A stretch of 64,000 nucleotides of DNA from Micromonospora sp. NBRC 110009 (GCF_030518795.1 NZ_CP130427.1:372001-436000), one strand, 5' to 3'. Numbered from the stretch's first letter, positions 34,415 through 42,799 are shown. Notes: generated from the letters alone by a model not told the origin. Program-made: numbers and translations.

Positions 34415-34929
34415 TTGGCACCGGACTACGGCCGGTTGACGTGTCGGTACCCGGTGCTACTCTGGCGCTCGTCGAGCACGCCAGCGCGGCCTTCCTGCCG
34501 GTTCGCTGGACTCGACGTCGGAGATGCTGAGCGGCCTTCCTGTCGCTGATGCGGACTACGTCCCGCCGGCTCTCGATCGCACCGGCCCCGGTGCCGGTCC
34601 CCCGAATTCGCTGAGCGGCCCAGCACGGCCTTCCCTGCCGTCCACGATGGCCCGGATTCGCCCCTCTCCACGGGTGGGGGCAGCCTGCGGCAACCCGCCG
34701 GATGTCGACATCCCAGGCTCCTCACCCGTGCCGGCCCCAGGTGCCAAGTCCACGAGCGTGAAAGGGCATGACCCATCGGCGGGAAGTGGCACGACCACGG
34801 TTCCGCCCTCCGGCGTCAGCCGCCCTCTCGGCGGTGCCAGGAGACACGACGAACACCACCAGCGACATGCGTCCACGGCTGGTGGTGCTTCGTCTCCGGT
34901 CCCTGCCACCCCCTGATGAGGAGACAGTC
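34415..34929. other. Region upstream of rep, candidate replication origin
   Basis: 515 bp without a gene but with repeated motifs. GCGGCCTTCCTG occurs at 34486 and 34531, and a related CGGCCTTCCCTG at 34626. GCTGAGCGGCC occurs at 34526 and 34610. Placement directly in front of the replication initiator fits an iteron-like origin. Confidence 0.45.
34486..34638. repeat. Short direct repeats, candidate iterons
   Basis: Three CGGCCTTCC-containing copies and two GCTGAGCGGCC copies within about 150 bp, in the same orientation, about 290-440 bp before the rep start. Spacing is irregular. Confidence 0.4.
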
Positions 34930-36501
34930 ATGTCCACCACCCCGCTCGCCTTCTATCAGCCTGGCCTCGCGGTCGGCCGTGACGCCCAGGTCCTGCACCG
35001 CGCTGCCTCGCCGGAGTTCTCCGGCTGGCTGGAGCACACCCGCCCCGCCGGCGGCTGTGCTCGCCCGATCCGCCTCACCGGCACCATCGCCGCCGTCGAC
35101 GCCGGCACCGGCCGCATCACCAGCCGGCTGCACACCGACGAGCTGCCCGACCGGACGCTCTACAAGGCGTGCGGCAACCGCCGCGAATCTGTCTGTCCGG
35201 ACTGCGCCTGGGTCTACCAGGGCGACGCCTACCAAGTCGTCTGTCGCGGCCTGACCGGCGGCAAGGGCGTCCCCGACTCGGTCGGCCGCCACCCGGTCGT
35301 CTTCGCCACCTTCACCGCCCCGTCCTTCGGCCCGGTCCACCACCGGCACGTCGCCCGCCACACCTGCCGCAACCGGCAGCGCTGCGACTGCCGCCCGTCC
35401 CCTTGCCGCGCCCGCAGCAACGCCGGGACCTGCCCGCACGGGCAGGCCGCGGCGTGCTTCGCCCGCCACGACGCCGACGATCCACGGCTCGGACTGCCGT
35501 TGTGCCTGGACTGCTACGACCACGCCCACCAGGTCGTGTGGAACTACTTCTCCGGCGAGCTGTGGCGGCGCACCAAGCAGGCCATCGAACGCCGCCTCGC
35601 CGCCCTCTGCCGCCGACGCGGCATCCCCCTCGTTCGGGTCGTCACGGCCTCCGGCGAGGTCCGCTGGGTGCCGCCCGTGCGGGTGTCCCACGGCAAGGTC
35701 GCCGAGATGCAGCGCCGGGCAGCGGTGCACTTCCACGTCCTGCTGCGCCTCGACGGCGTCGACCCCGACGACCCGGACGCTCTCCTGCCGCCACCGGCCG
35801 GCATCACCCTCGACGACCTGGAAGACGCCGTCCACGCCGCCGCCCGGCAGATCACCGTCACCACGCCCGCGCACCCCGACCGGCCGCAAGGCTGGCTGAT
35901 CGCCTGGGGCGAACAGGTCGACGTCCGGCGCATCAACACCGCTGGCGGTGAGCTGACCGACGGCAAGGTGGCCGCCTACCTCGCCAAGTACGCCACGAAG
36001 GCCACCGAAGCCACGGGCCACTCTTTCGCCCGGCTCACCCCAGCCACCATCGACGACTACGCCGATTCTGAAGGCGACCACCTCGCCCGCCTCATCGACG
36101 CCTGCTGGCACCTCGGCCGCCCCACCCCCACCGACACCAGCAGCGGCGCCGCAACCGCCGACGACCGTCAAGACAGCCTTGACGCCAAACCGAACGCCTA
36201 CGGCGGCTTGCGCCGCTGGGCGCACATGCTCGGCTTTGGCGGCCATTTCGTCACCAAGGCCCGCCGCTACTCGGTCACCTTCGCCCTGCTCCGCGACACC
36301 CGCGCCACCTACCGCCGCACCGAAGACAACGAACCCGCCGACACCCTGACCGTCGGCACCCTCACCTACATCGGGTCCGGCTGGCTCACCGAGGGAGACG
36401 CCCTGCTCGCCAACACCGCCGCAAGACAGCGACGCGAGAGCAGACGCATCGGCCGGGAAGAACTCGCCCACGAAGCCTGGCTCCTCGGAGCCGCCGCATG
36501 A
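34930..36501 (+). CDS. repSA: RepSA-like replication initiator
   Basis: A 523-residue rolling-circle-type initiator of the pSAM2 RepSA family. The N-terminal half has zinc-binding-like cysteines (C-P-D-C; a Cys-rich C-R-N-R-Q-R-C-D-C-R-P-S-P-C region; C-L-D-C). The HUH motif is H-F-H-V-L-L-R-L-D-G, and the catalytic tyrosine motif is A-A-Y-L-A-K-Y-A-T-K. ATG 34930 follows GAGGAGA. Overlaps xis by 4 bp (ATGA). It would nick at the element origin for replicative maintenance or transfer. Confidence 0.88.
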   Translation: MSTTPLAFYQPGLAVGRDAQVLHRAASPEFSGWLEHTRPAGGCARPIRLTGTIAAVDAGTGRITSRLHTDELPDRTLYKACGNRRESVCPDCAWVYQGDAYQVVCRGLTGGKGVPDSVGRHPVVFATFTAPSFGPVHHRHVARHTCRNRQRCDCRPSPCRARSNAGTCPHGQAAACFARHDADDPRLGLPLCLDCYDHAHQVVWNYFSGELWRRTKQAIERRLAALCRRRGIPLVRVVTASGEVRWVPPVRVSHGKVAEMQRRAAVHFHVLLRLDGVDPDDPDALLPPPAGITLDDLEDAVHAAARQITVTTPAHPDRPQGWLIAWGEQVDVRRINTAGGELTDGKVAAYLAKYATKATEATGHSFARLTPATIDDYADSEGDHLARLIDACWHLGRPTPTDTSSGAATADDRQDSLDAKPNAYGGLRRWAHMLGFGGHFVTKARRYSVTFALLRDTRATYRRTEDNEPADTLTVGTLTYIGSGWLTEGDALLANTAARQRRESRRIGREELAHEAWLLGAAA

Positions 36502-36695
36502 GTCATGACCTCACCCCGCGCTGGTACTCGCCCGCCGAGGTTGCCGTCCTGCTCGGCTTCGGCATCTCCAAGGTCAAGATGAAGATCGCCACCGGCGAGC
36601 TGCGCTCCATCAAGGACGGCAAGTACCGCCGCATCCTCCCCGAATGGGTCGACGACTACATCCGCGAACAGGTCGAACGCCAGGAGGCAGCCTGA
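36498..36695 (+). CDS. xis: Excisionase (Xis), MerR-like helix-turn-helix
   Basis: A 65-residue DNA-binding protein: W-Y-S-P-A-E-V-A-V-L-L-G-F-G-I-S-K-V-K, then R-S-I-K-D-G-K-Y-R-R-I-L-P-E-W-V-D-D-Y-I. The winged-helix excisionase pattern is typical. It overlaps rep at its start and int at its stop (TGATG), so rep-xis-int form one coupled transcription unit. It should direct the integrase towards excision. Confidence 0.85.
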   Translation: MSHDLTPRWYSPAEVAVLLGFGISKVKMKIATGELRSIKDGKYRRILPEWVDDYIREQVERQEAA

Positions 36696-37915
36696 TGCCC
36701 GGACGCGCACGAGCCAACGGCGAAGGCTCCATCTTCCCCTACCGCAACGGCTTCGCCGCCTACGTCTGGGTCACCAAGCCCGACGGCCGTCGCGCCCGCA
36801 AATACGTCTACGGCAAGACCCGCGAGGCCGTCCACGACAAGTGAATCAAGCTGCACCAGCAGGCCAAGGCCGGACCGGTCGCGACCAGCATCCCGACGGT
36901 CGCCAGCTTCCTCACCTGGTGGCTGGCCGAGATCATCCAACCGAACCGGGCACCGTTGACCTACGCCACCTACGAAACGTTCGTCCGCCGCTACATCGCC
37001 CCCGGCCTCGGGGCCAAGCGGCTCGACCGGCTCCAGTCGAGGGACGTACAGACCTGGATCAACCAGATAGCTCGCACCTGCCAGTGCTGCGCCCAGGGCA
37101 AGGACGCCGCACGCCCAAAGGACAAGCGGCGCTGCTGTGCGGTCGGTCGCTGTTGCCAAGCCGTCCCGGCGGCGCGCACGGTCAGCGACATCCGAGCCGC
37201 GCTGCGGGCCGCCCTCACCCACGCCCAGGCCGAAGACCTCATCACCAAGAACCCAGCCGTCCCGGTCACCCTCGCCACCGTCCGCCGGCGGCGAGGCAAG
37301 TCATGGTCGAGCGACGAGGCCCGAAAGTTCCTCGAATCGGCCAGAGCCGACGACGATTCGCTCTACGCCGCCTACGCCCTGGTCCTCGTCACGGGCCTAC
37401 GCAAGGGCGAGGCGCTAGGACTCACCTGGGCAGACGTCGACCTCGGCGTTGGAGAACTGACCATCGGCCGCCAACTCCAACGCGTACGCGGGCAGCTCCT
37501 CCACCGCGACATCAAGACCCAGGCGTCCGACGCGACCCTCCCCCTGCCCGACATCTGCCTGACCGCCCTCAAGCTCAGGCAAGAACAACGCGACGAGGCA
37601 CGAGCCTCCGCCGGCAAGGCATGGCACGAAACCGGACTCGTATTCACCACCCGCTACGGCACACCCATCGAGCCGCGCAACTTCCAAAGGTCGTGGCAGA
37701 CGAGGTGCGAGAAGGCCAACGTCAGGCCGATCACTGTCCACGACGCCAGACGCACCTGCGCCACGCTCCTGGCCGACCTCGACGTCCACCCCAGAGTCGC
37801 CATGCAGGTCCTCCGGCACGCCCGCTTCTCAGTAACGATGGAGATCTACACCCAGGTATCGACGAAGGCGACCAGAGACGCACTCAAACGCCTTGGCGAC
37901 TCACTCGGCCGCTGA
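36695..37915 (+). pseudogene. int: Tyrosine integrase with in-frame TGA
   Basis: From ATG 36695 the frame reads M-P-G-R-A-R-A-N-G-E-G-S-I-F to V-H-D-K, then TGA at 36842-36844, then I-K-L-H-Q-Q-A-K and the complete integrase to 37915. The position usually holds W-I-K-L-H, so TGG to TGA is the simple explanation. The catalytic set downstream is intact: Arg in T-G-L-R-K-G-E, H-D-A-R-R-T-C-A-T, H in L-R-H-A-R-F-S and Tyr in M-E-I-Y-T-Q. The N-terminal arm-binding domain is cut off by the stop. Without readthrough or reinitiation the enzyme is probably unable to act on its arm sites. Confidence 0.85.
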
Positions 37916-37921
37916 TGAAAC

Positions 37922-37942
37922 TGCTGTACTTAGCTGCTGTAC
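37922..37942. repeat. Right 21-bp arm-type repeat
   Basis: Two TGCTGTAC units 13 bp apart, 20 of 21 identical to 29194-29214 and in the same orientation. Lies between the integrase stop and the tRNA. Confidence 0.65.
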
Positions 37943-37950
37943 ACAAGCAG

Positions 37951-37984
37951 AAAGGCCACCTCCCGAACCCGGGAAGTGGCCTTT
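37951..37984. terminator. Hairpin between integrase and tRNA-Val
   Basis: AAAGGCCAC paired with GTGGCCTTT, with further CCCG/CGGG pairing in the loop. A-run before and T-run after make it a good bidirectional terminator for int and for the convergent tRNA. Confidence 0.82.
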
Positions 37985-37992
37985 GACCTGCG

Positions 37993-38064
37993 TGGGCGAT
38001 ACTGGGATCGAACCAGTGACCTCTTCGGTGTGAACGAAGCGCTCTCCCGCTGAGCTAATCGCCC
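37993..38064 (-). tRNA. tRNA-Val (anticodon CAC)
   Basis: A complete 72-nt cloverleaf on the minus strand. The acceptor GGGCGAT pairs with ATCGCCC, the D arm is GCTC-AGCGGGA-GAGC, the anticodon stem CTTCG/CGAAG holds loop TTCACAC (anticodon CAC), and the T arm is CTGG(T)-TTCGATC-CCAG. CCA is not encoded. Discriminator A. It is the integration target of the element, whose integrase gene abuts its 3' side. Confidence 0.93.
38017..38035. repeat. Right att-like repeat inside tRNA-Val
   Basis: TGACCTCTTCGGTGTGAAC, covering the anticodon arm and variable region. Identical to 29091-29109. Confidence 0.7.
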
Positions 38065-38115
38065 TCAGCGCCGATGACTCTACCTGATCGAGAGTCCGGA
38101 CCAAAAACCCGGGGG

Positions 38116-38664
38116 TCAGTGCGTCGCGAGGTAGTGCAGGGCGCGGGCGACGAGGTCGATGCCGAGGCTGTACTTGAGGGACAGCCACACCACGACGGAT
38201 ACGAACACCAGCCCGACGGCGCCCAGCAGGAAGCGCACGGGCAGCGATCGACCGGTCACCCAACGTGTCCATGCCTGTACGTTGCGGCGGGTGAAGTTGA
38301 GCAGGCGGCGGGCCCAATGGAACTCGACGGCCCAGACGCCGAGGCCGGCGATCACCAGGAGCCAGCCGGGGCCGGGCAGCGGGATGAGGGCGATCCCGAC
38401 GGTGACGATGATCGCGCCGAGGACGCCGATGAAGATCTTGAGCGCGACCCGGCCGGTGGGGTTGGCGCGGATGAGTTCGAGGGTGGTGTGGAGCCGGGCC
38501 CGCCAGCCGGTGCGGCGGGGCTCCGCGAGGGAGGTGCCGGCACCTCCGGGACCCCGTTCGACTGGCACCTCGTACCCCCGCCTTTCGGCTGCTCGGGCCG
38601 CTCCTTTCGGCGGGTCGGCCGTGGTCTTCGGATCCACCGCGGAACCCTTCGTGACCATTTCCAA
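38116..38664 (-). CDS. TIGR02611/PGPGW-family membrane protein
   Basis: A 182-residue protein with a basic/acidic N-terminal tail and two membrane regions. The first has the P-G-P-G-W-L-L-V-I-A-G-L-G motif after I-I-V-T-V-G-I-A-L-I-P-L, the second is F-L-L-G-A-V-G-L-V-F-V-S-V-V-V-W-L. The motif and the downstream A-V-E-F-H-W-A-R-R-L-L-N-F segment define this actinobacterial family. Unknown function. It is divergent to the SsgB-like gene. Confidence 0.87.
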   Translation of the reverse strand: MEMVTKGSAVDPKTTADPPKGAARAAERRGYEVPVERGPGGAGTSLAEPRRTGWRARLHTTLELIRANPTGRVALKIFIGVLGAIIVTVGIALIPLPGPGWLLVIAGLGVWAVEFHWARRLLNFTRRNVQAWTRWVTGRSLPVRFLLGAVGLVFVSVVVWLSLKYSLGIDLVARALHYLATH

Positions 38665-38783
38665 CCCCCAGTGTCGCGCGGGACCGTCACCCCTGCTGAG
38701 GACTGGACGTTACCGGAGTAAGTCGACGACTGAACCACCCGTTGCCGGGCGGGGGCACGGGCTGGGGAAGCGGAAATCCTACA

Positions 38784-38799
38784 AGAATTTTCATATTCT
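38784..38799. promoter_or_regulatory. AT-rich dyad between PGPGW and ssgB-like genes
   Basis: AGAAT and ATTCT arms around TTTCAT, in a clearly AT-rich island within the 266-bp divergent gap. Likely part of the promoter/operator zone serving one or both genes. Confidence 0.4.
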
Positions 38800-38930
38800 C
38801 GAAGGCGTTCCGACCCCCTTCCCACCACTGGGTGAAGTCAGCGTATGGCGGAGCGTAGCCAGGAGTAGCACCTGAGTATGGGAAAAGCGGGACACGCGCG
38901 TTCCGCAGCGGTGCCGGGGGGAGAACGTCC

Positions 38931-39362
38931 ATGAGTGTCATTCGACCGACGACCGTAGAGGTCGAGACGTCGCTAAGGCTCGTCGCGCCTGACGCCACCG
39001 CCTTGCCGGTGCGTGCCAGTCTGCGTTACGACCCTGCTGACCCGTATGCGGTCCATGTCCTGTTCCACGCCGAATCCGCCGGCGGTGAGGCGGTGAGCTG
39101 GTCGTTCGCCCGCGAACTGCTGGTCACCGGGCTCGACGAACCGGCCGGCATCGGCGACGTCCGGGTGTGGCCGTGGGCCACCCCACGCGGCGACTTCGTC
39201 GCCCTCGCGCTGTCGTCTCCGGACGGCAACGCCCTGTTCGAGGTCCCACGCAGCGTCCTCGTGCGCTTCCTGCGCCGGACCTACGTCGTCGTCCCACGTG
39301 GCCGCGAGGCCGAACACCTGGACGTCGACACGGCGGTGAACCGGCTGCTCGCCGGCCGCTGA
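38931..39362 (+). CDS. ssgB: SsgA-family sporulation/cell-division regulator, SsgB-like
   Basis: A 143-residue SsgA-like protein. Landmarks are V-R-A-S-L-R-Y-D-P-A-D-P-Y-A-V-H-V-L-F-H, then W-S-F-A-R-E-L-L-V-T-G-L, G-D-V-R-V-W-P-W and F-E-V-P-R-S-V-L-V-R-F-L-R-R-T. Start ATG follows GGGGAGAA. In streptomycetes SsgB recruits FtsZ during sporulation septation, and SsgB is the most widely distributed member outside Streptomyces, which is why I use that name. It supports a sporulating actinomycete host. Confidence 0.88.
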   Translation: MSVIRPTTVEVETSLRLVAPDATALPVRASLRYDPADPYAVHVLFHAESAGGEAVSWSFARELLVTGLDEPAGIGDVRVWPWATPRGDFVALALSSPDGNALFEVPRSVLVRFLRRTYVVVPRGREAEHLDVDTAVNRLLAGR

Positions 39363-39370
39363 CGACCAAC

Positions 39371-39411
39371 CCCGGGGCCGCGCGGATCTGCCGAGTCCGC
39401 GCGGCCCCGGG
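39371..39411. terminator. 16-bp perfect bidirectional terminator
   Basis: CCCGGGGCCGCGCGGA and its exact complement with a 9-nt loop, between the convergent ssgB-like and SDR genes. Confidence 0.88.
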
Positions 39412-39434
39412 CCGTCAACACCAGGCGTACGGCC

Positions 39435-40220
39435 TCAGCCGTGCGTGGTGATCCCGCCATCGACCGGGATCACCGCTCCGGTCAGGTACGCCCCGGCCCG
39501 CGACGACAGGTAGATCGCGGTGCCGGCCATGTCCTCGGGCCGGCCGATCCGCCCCAGCGGCACCTGCTGCTCGATGGCCGCCCGGGACGCCGGGTCGTCC
39601 AGCGCGAAGGCCATCATCTTGCTCTCGAACGGCCCTGGCGCGATCGCGTTGACCGTGATCCGCTCGCCGGCGAGCTGGTGGGCGAGGCTGCGGGTGAGCA
39701 TGTGCACGGCCGCCTTGGTCGCCGAGTAGGCGTACACCTCCATCCACGGCACGCGGAGGCCGTCGATCGACCCGATGTTGATCACGCGGGCCGGGTCGTC
39801 GGCGCTGGCTGCCGTGCGCAGCGCGGGCAGCAGTGCGGTGGTGAGCCGAAAGACGGCCTTGACGTTGACCGCCCACAGCTTGTCGAACGCGGCCTCCGGG
39901 TACGACTCCAGCGGCGCGCCCCAGGTGGCGCCGGCGTTGTTCACCAGCACGTCGAGCCGGTCGCCGGTGCGCTCCCGCACGGCCGCGGCCAGCCCCAGCG
40001 CGCCCTCGTCGTGGCTCAGGTCGGCGGGGATCGCCTCGCACGAGCCCTCGGCGGAGAGCTCCTTGGCCACGGTCTCGCAGACGTCGGCCTTGCGCGAGGA
40101 GATGATGACCTTGGCGCCGGCCTGGACGAAGCCCCGGGCGATCATCAGCCCGATCCCCCGCGAGCCACCGGTGACCAGGACCCTCTTGCCTTCGACCGAG
40201 AACAGTTGCGTCATGCCCAT
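39435..40220 (-). CDS. Short-chain dehydrogenase/reductase
   Basis: A 261-residue classical SDR. The cofactor motif is T-G-G-S-R-G-I-G near residue 18, N-N-A-G follows at about residue 93, the catalytic Ser is in I-N-I-G-S-I-D-G, and the Y-x-x-x-K motif is Y-S-A-T-K. The Ser/Arg after the glycine motif and S-R-K in the second strand suggest NADP(H). Substrate not determinable; similar proteins are annotated as 3-oxoacyl-ACP reductase-like. Monocistronic. Confidence 0.9.
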   Translation of the reverse strand: MGMTQLFSVEGKRVLVTGGSRGIGLMIARGFVQAGAKVIISSRKADVCETVAKELSAEGSCEAIPADLSHDEGALGLAAAVRERTGDRLDVLVNNAGATWGAPLESYPEAAFDKLWAVNVKAVFRLTTALLPALRTAASADDPARVINIGSIDGLRVPWMEVYAYSATKAAVHMLTRSLAHQLAGERITVNAIAPGPFESKMMAFALDDPASRAAIEQQVPLGRIGRPEDMAGTAIYLSSRAGAYLTGAVIPVDGGITTHG

Positions 40221-40340
40221 CCCATCGCGAGTCGGCGGGGGCCGCGGGTCGGTCCGGCGACCCAGGGCGCTACCGACGGGTAACCTAACCGTCCCGCCCC
40301 AGGGCCGACAAGACCCGCGCCGAGCGGCGGAAACGTCAAG

Positions 40341-41297
40341 ATGCAGGATGCACCGATCGCGGTTACCGTCAGGACGATGGTCACTACCGGACAGCTACCC
40401 CCAGCCTCCCGTACCGACCTGTCCCGGCCCGGGACCGAGGCCGACCAGCATCGCCTCACCACCGTTGCGCTGCGTGAGCTCGTCCCCGAGCCCGGCTGGC
40501 TCCGCCCTGTCCTGCTCGACGCGGAGCTGCTGATCCTGGTCACAGGCGGTCACGGCACCGCCGAACTGGACTTCCGCGCGCTGCCCTGCCGGCCCGGCAC
40601 CCTGCTGCGGGCCCGCGCCGGCCAGGTGTTGCGCTGCCTCGGCCCGCACCTCGACGCCACCGTGGTCCGCTGGGACGCCGAGACGCTGCGCGGGCTGGAC
40701 GTCGACCCGGACACCGTGCCGGCCTACCGGCAGCTCGCCGGGGAGGACGAGGACGCGGTGATCAGCGAGGTGACCCAGCTGGCCGTGGACGCCGACCGGC
40801 ACGCCGGCGTGCCCGCCGCCGGGTCACTGCTGCGGCACCAGCTCGCCGTGCTGCTGCTGCGCCTGGCCCTACTCCCGACCGTGGAGGAACGGTCGGTACC
40901 CCGGCCGGAGGCGGAGACCTTCGCGCGACTCTGCCGGGAGGTGGAACGCGGCTACCAGCACACCCGCCGGGTGGAGGACTACGCCATGCAGCTCGGCTGC
41001 TCGGTGCGTACCCTCACCCGCGCCTGCCTGGCGGTGACCGGCCGCAGCGCCAAGCAGATCATCGACGAGCGGGTGGCGTTGCAGGCCAGCCGGCTGCTCG
41101 CCGCCACCGACGAGCCGATCGCCCGGATCGGCCGCCGACTCGGCTTCCCCGAGCCGACCAACTTCGGCCGCTTCTTCACCCGTGAGCTCGGGGTCAGCCC
41201 CGGCGCCTTCCGGGCCAACCGCGAGCGCCCCATCCCCATCCGGGTGGTGCGACCCCGCCCGCCCGCCGACTCCCCCGCCGCACCAGGCCGGGCATGA
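40341..41297 (+). CDS. AraC-family transcriptional regulator
   Basis: About 318 residues. The N-terminal half is a cupin-like ligand domain (L-I-L-V-T-G-G-H-G-T-A-E-L-D-F-R). The C-terminal AraC DNA-binding domain has V-E-D-Y-A-M-Q-L-G-C-S-V-R-T-L-T-R-A as first helix-turn-helix and I-A-R-I-G-R-R-L-G-F-P-E-P-T-N-F-G-R-F-F as second. A second possible start is ATG 40377. It precedes the Rrf2 gene by only 7 bp, so they are probably co-transcribed. Confidence 0.87.
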   Translation: MQDAPIAVTVRTMVTTGQLPPASRTDLSRPGTEADQHRLTTVALRELVPEPGWLRPVLLDAELLILVTGGHGTAELDFRALPCRPGTLLRARAGQVLRCLGPHLDATVVRWDAETLRGLDVDPDTVPAYRQLAGEDEDAVISEVTQLAVDADRHAGVPAAGSLLRHQLAVLLLRLALLPTVEERSVPRPEAETFARLCREVERGYQHTRRVEDYAMQLGCSVRTLTRACLAVTGRSAKQIIDERVALQASRLLAATDEPIARIGRRLGFPEPTNFGRFFTRELGVSPGAFRANRERPIPIRVVRPRPPADSPAAPGRA

Positions 41298-41304
41298 TGG
41301 CAGG

Positions 41305-41760
41305 GTGCAGATCTCCGCGCGCGGCGACTACGCGGTCCGGGCCGCACTGAGCCTGGCCTCCGCGTACCCCGCTCTGCTGTCCACCCAGGCCATCGCCACC
41401 GACCAGGAGATGCCCCGCAAGTTCCTCGAGGCGATCCTGGCGGACCTGCGCCGGGCCGGGATCGTGCGGGCGCAGCGCGGCGCGGAGGGCGGCTACACCC
41501 TGGCCCGGCCGCCGCGCGAGGTCACCATCGGGCAGATCCTGCGCGCCGTCGACGGCCCCCTGGCTGGGGTACGCGGGATGCGTCCCGAGGAGACCAGGTA
41601 CGAGGGCGCGGCGGAGAACCTGCCGCGGCTCTGGGTGGCGGTGCGCGCCTCGGTGCGGCGAGTGGTCGACGAGGTGAGCCTCGCCGAGCTGGTCAGCGGT
41701 CGTCTGCCCGCCCACGTCCGGAAGCTGACCGCCCTCCCCGACGCCTGGGAACCCCGCTGA
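41305..41760 (+). CDS. Rrf2-family regulator without cluster cysteines
   Basis: A 151-residue Rrf2 winged-helix protein: I-S-A-R-G-D-Y-A-V-R-A-A-L-S-L-A, then Q-A-I-A-T-D-Q-E-M-P-R-K-F-L-E and Q-R-G-A-E-G-G-Y-T-L-A-R. The three cysteines that bind an iron-sulfur cluster in IscR/NsrR are all absent, so it does not sense by a cluster. GTG start at 41305. Targets unknown. Confidence 0.85.
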   Translation: MQISARGDYAVRAALSLASAYPALLSTQAIATDQEMPRKFLEAILADLRRAGIVRAQRGAEGGYTLARPPREVTIGQILRAVDGPLAGVRGMRPEETRYEGAAENLPRLWVAVRASVRRVVDEVSLAELVSGRLPAHVRKLTALPDAWEPR

Positions 41761-41988
41761 CCCCGCGCCGGTGGCGCCCCAGCGCTGATCGTCGGCGCGA
41801 ACCGGCTACCGGCGCGGGACCGGGCGGCGGCAGCACGGCGCGGCCGGCCCCGGTCGTCAACGCCGACTGAACCGCTGGCTGATCAGGGCGATGTCCAGCG
41901 AGAACCGACAGATCGGGCCGGGTTTCGCGGAAGGCGGTTTCGGGCATCTTCGGCGCAGCGGCAGGCAGACGACGGGAAGGAGCCCGCG

Positions 41989-42168
41989 ATGGGCATCGTG
42001 TTCCGCAAGCGGCAGAAATTCGGCCCGCTGATCTTCAACTTCACCGAGAACGGCTTCTCCTCGTGGAGCATCAAGATCGGCAAGTGGTCCTGGAACTCCC
42101 GGACCCGCGCGCACCGGGTGGACCTGCCGGGGCCGCTCTCCTGGAAGCAGGACAAGTCCCGGGCGTGA
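41989..42168 (+). CDS. Small DUF4236-like protein
   Basis: A 59-residue protein, M-G-I-V-F-R-K-R-Q-K-F-G-P-L then F-T-E-N-G-F-S-S-W-S-I-K-I-G-K-W-S-W-N. The opening R-K-x-x-K-x-G-P and the repeated S-W-S pattern match the DUF4236 family of about 50-residue proteins. GGAAGGAG precedes the ATG. Function unknown. Confidence 0.78.
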   Translation: MGIVFRKRQKFGPLIFNFTENGFSSWSIKIGKWSWNSRTRAHRVDLPGPLSWKQDKSRA

Positions 42169-42277
42169 CGTCCCGAGGTCGCGCGGGGTGCCGGTGCTTC
42201 ACCGGCACCCCGCTCGGCATCCCGGGCGGGTTCGTCGTTCCGCCGACGGCACCGCCCCGCCAGCGGACAATCGCGGC

Positions 42278-42799
42278 ATGGCGAACGAGTCCTACCGGCG
42301 GCAACGGCGCCGCGCCGCGGTGGCCGTCGCGCTGCTGCTGGTCGCCTACTTCGCCGTACCCGTGGAGCGGGACCCGAACGGGCTGCGGCTGGCCCTGCGC
42401 TCGGCCGGCACTCTGGTGCTGGTCATCGTCGTCGCGTTACTGGTCACCGGCCAGGTACGCCGCCAGCTCACCCCCGAGCAGCCCACCGGCGAGGCGGAGA
42501 GCCGGGCGCTGGTCCGGCTCGCCGTCGCCCTGGTCGCCGGGCTGCTGGTCTTCGCGCTCGCCGACTACGTGGTGGCGAACAGCCGGCCGGGCGAGTTCTC
42601 GGGCCTGGAGACCCGGATCGACGCGCTCTACTTCGCGCTCGCCACGCTGACCACCGTCGGCTATGGCGACGTGCACGCCCAGGGGCAGGTCGCCCGGGTG
42701 GTGCTCTGCGCGCAGATGCTGTTCAGCATCGGCGTGGTCGCCACCGGCGCGTCCATCGTGGTCAAGCAGATGACCCAGCGCCCCCGCCGGCAACGCTGA
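42278..42799 (+). CDS. Two-pore-helix-type potassium channel protein
   Basis: A 173-residue membrane protein with four hydrophobic segments. The last two surround a pore loop with the potassium selectivity filter T-V-G-Y-G-D, preceded by Y-F-A-L-A-T-L-T. The first two helices at A-V-A-V-A-L-L-L-V-A-Y and L-V-L-V-I-V-V-A-L-L are extra to the KcsA core. A tetrameric K+ channel is expected. Its 3' end overlaps the convergent next gene by 38 bp. Confidence 0.88.
   Translation: MANESYRRQRRRAAVAVALLLVAYFAVPVERDPNGLRLALRSAGTLVLVIVVALLVTGQVRRQLTPEQPTGEAESRALVRLAVALVAGLLVFALADYVVANSRPGEFSGLETRIDALYFALATLTTVGYGDVHAQGQVARVVLCAQMLFSIGVVATGASIVVKQMTQRPRRQR

Larger units (their letters stand above)
29091..38035. 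mobile_element. AICE-like integrated element at tRNA-Val, probably grounded
   Basis: The proposed borders are a 19-bp direct repeat, TGACCTCTTCGGTGTGAAC, at 29091 and in the tRNA-Val anticodon arm at 38017. Just inside each end is a 21-bp repeat differing at one base (29194 and 37922), each built from two TGCTGTAC units 13 bp apart, in direct orientation, as expected for integrase arm sites. The right end has rep-xis-int in AICE order with int next to the tRNA, and the left end has a GntR regulator and small AICE-type genes. An FtsK/TraB transfer gene is not seen and the integrase has a nonsense codon. Caution: the left flank does not show the rest of the tRNA 3' end expected of a clean attL. 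Confidence 0.72.

Noticed and set aside
34816..36471. 551-codon minus-strand frame opposite rep
   Set aside because: Gly/Val-rich shadow; the plus strand has HUH and Tyr motifs of a real initiator.
36956..37915. Treating the 319-codon downstream integrase frame as a complete gene
   Set aside because: The residues before the TGA continue the same family alignment, so it is the 3' part of an interrupted integrase rather than a gene with its own start.
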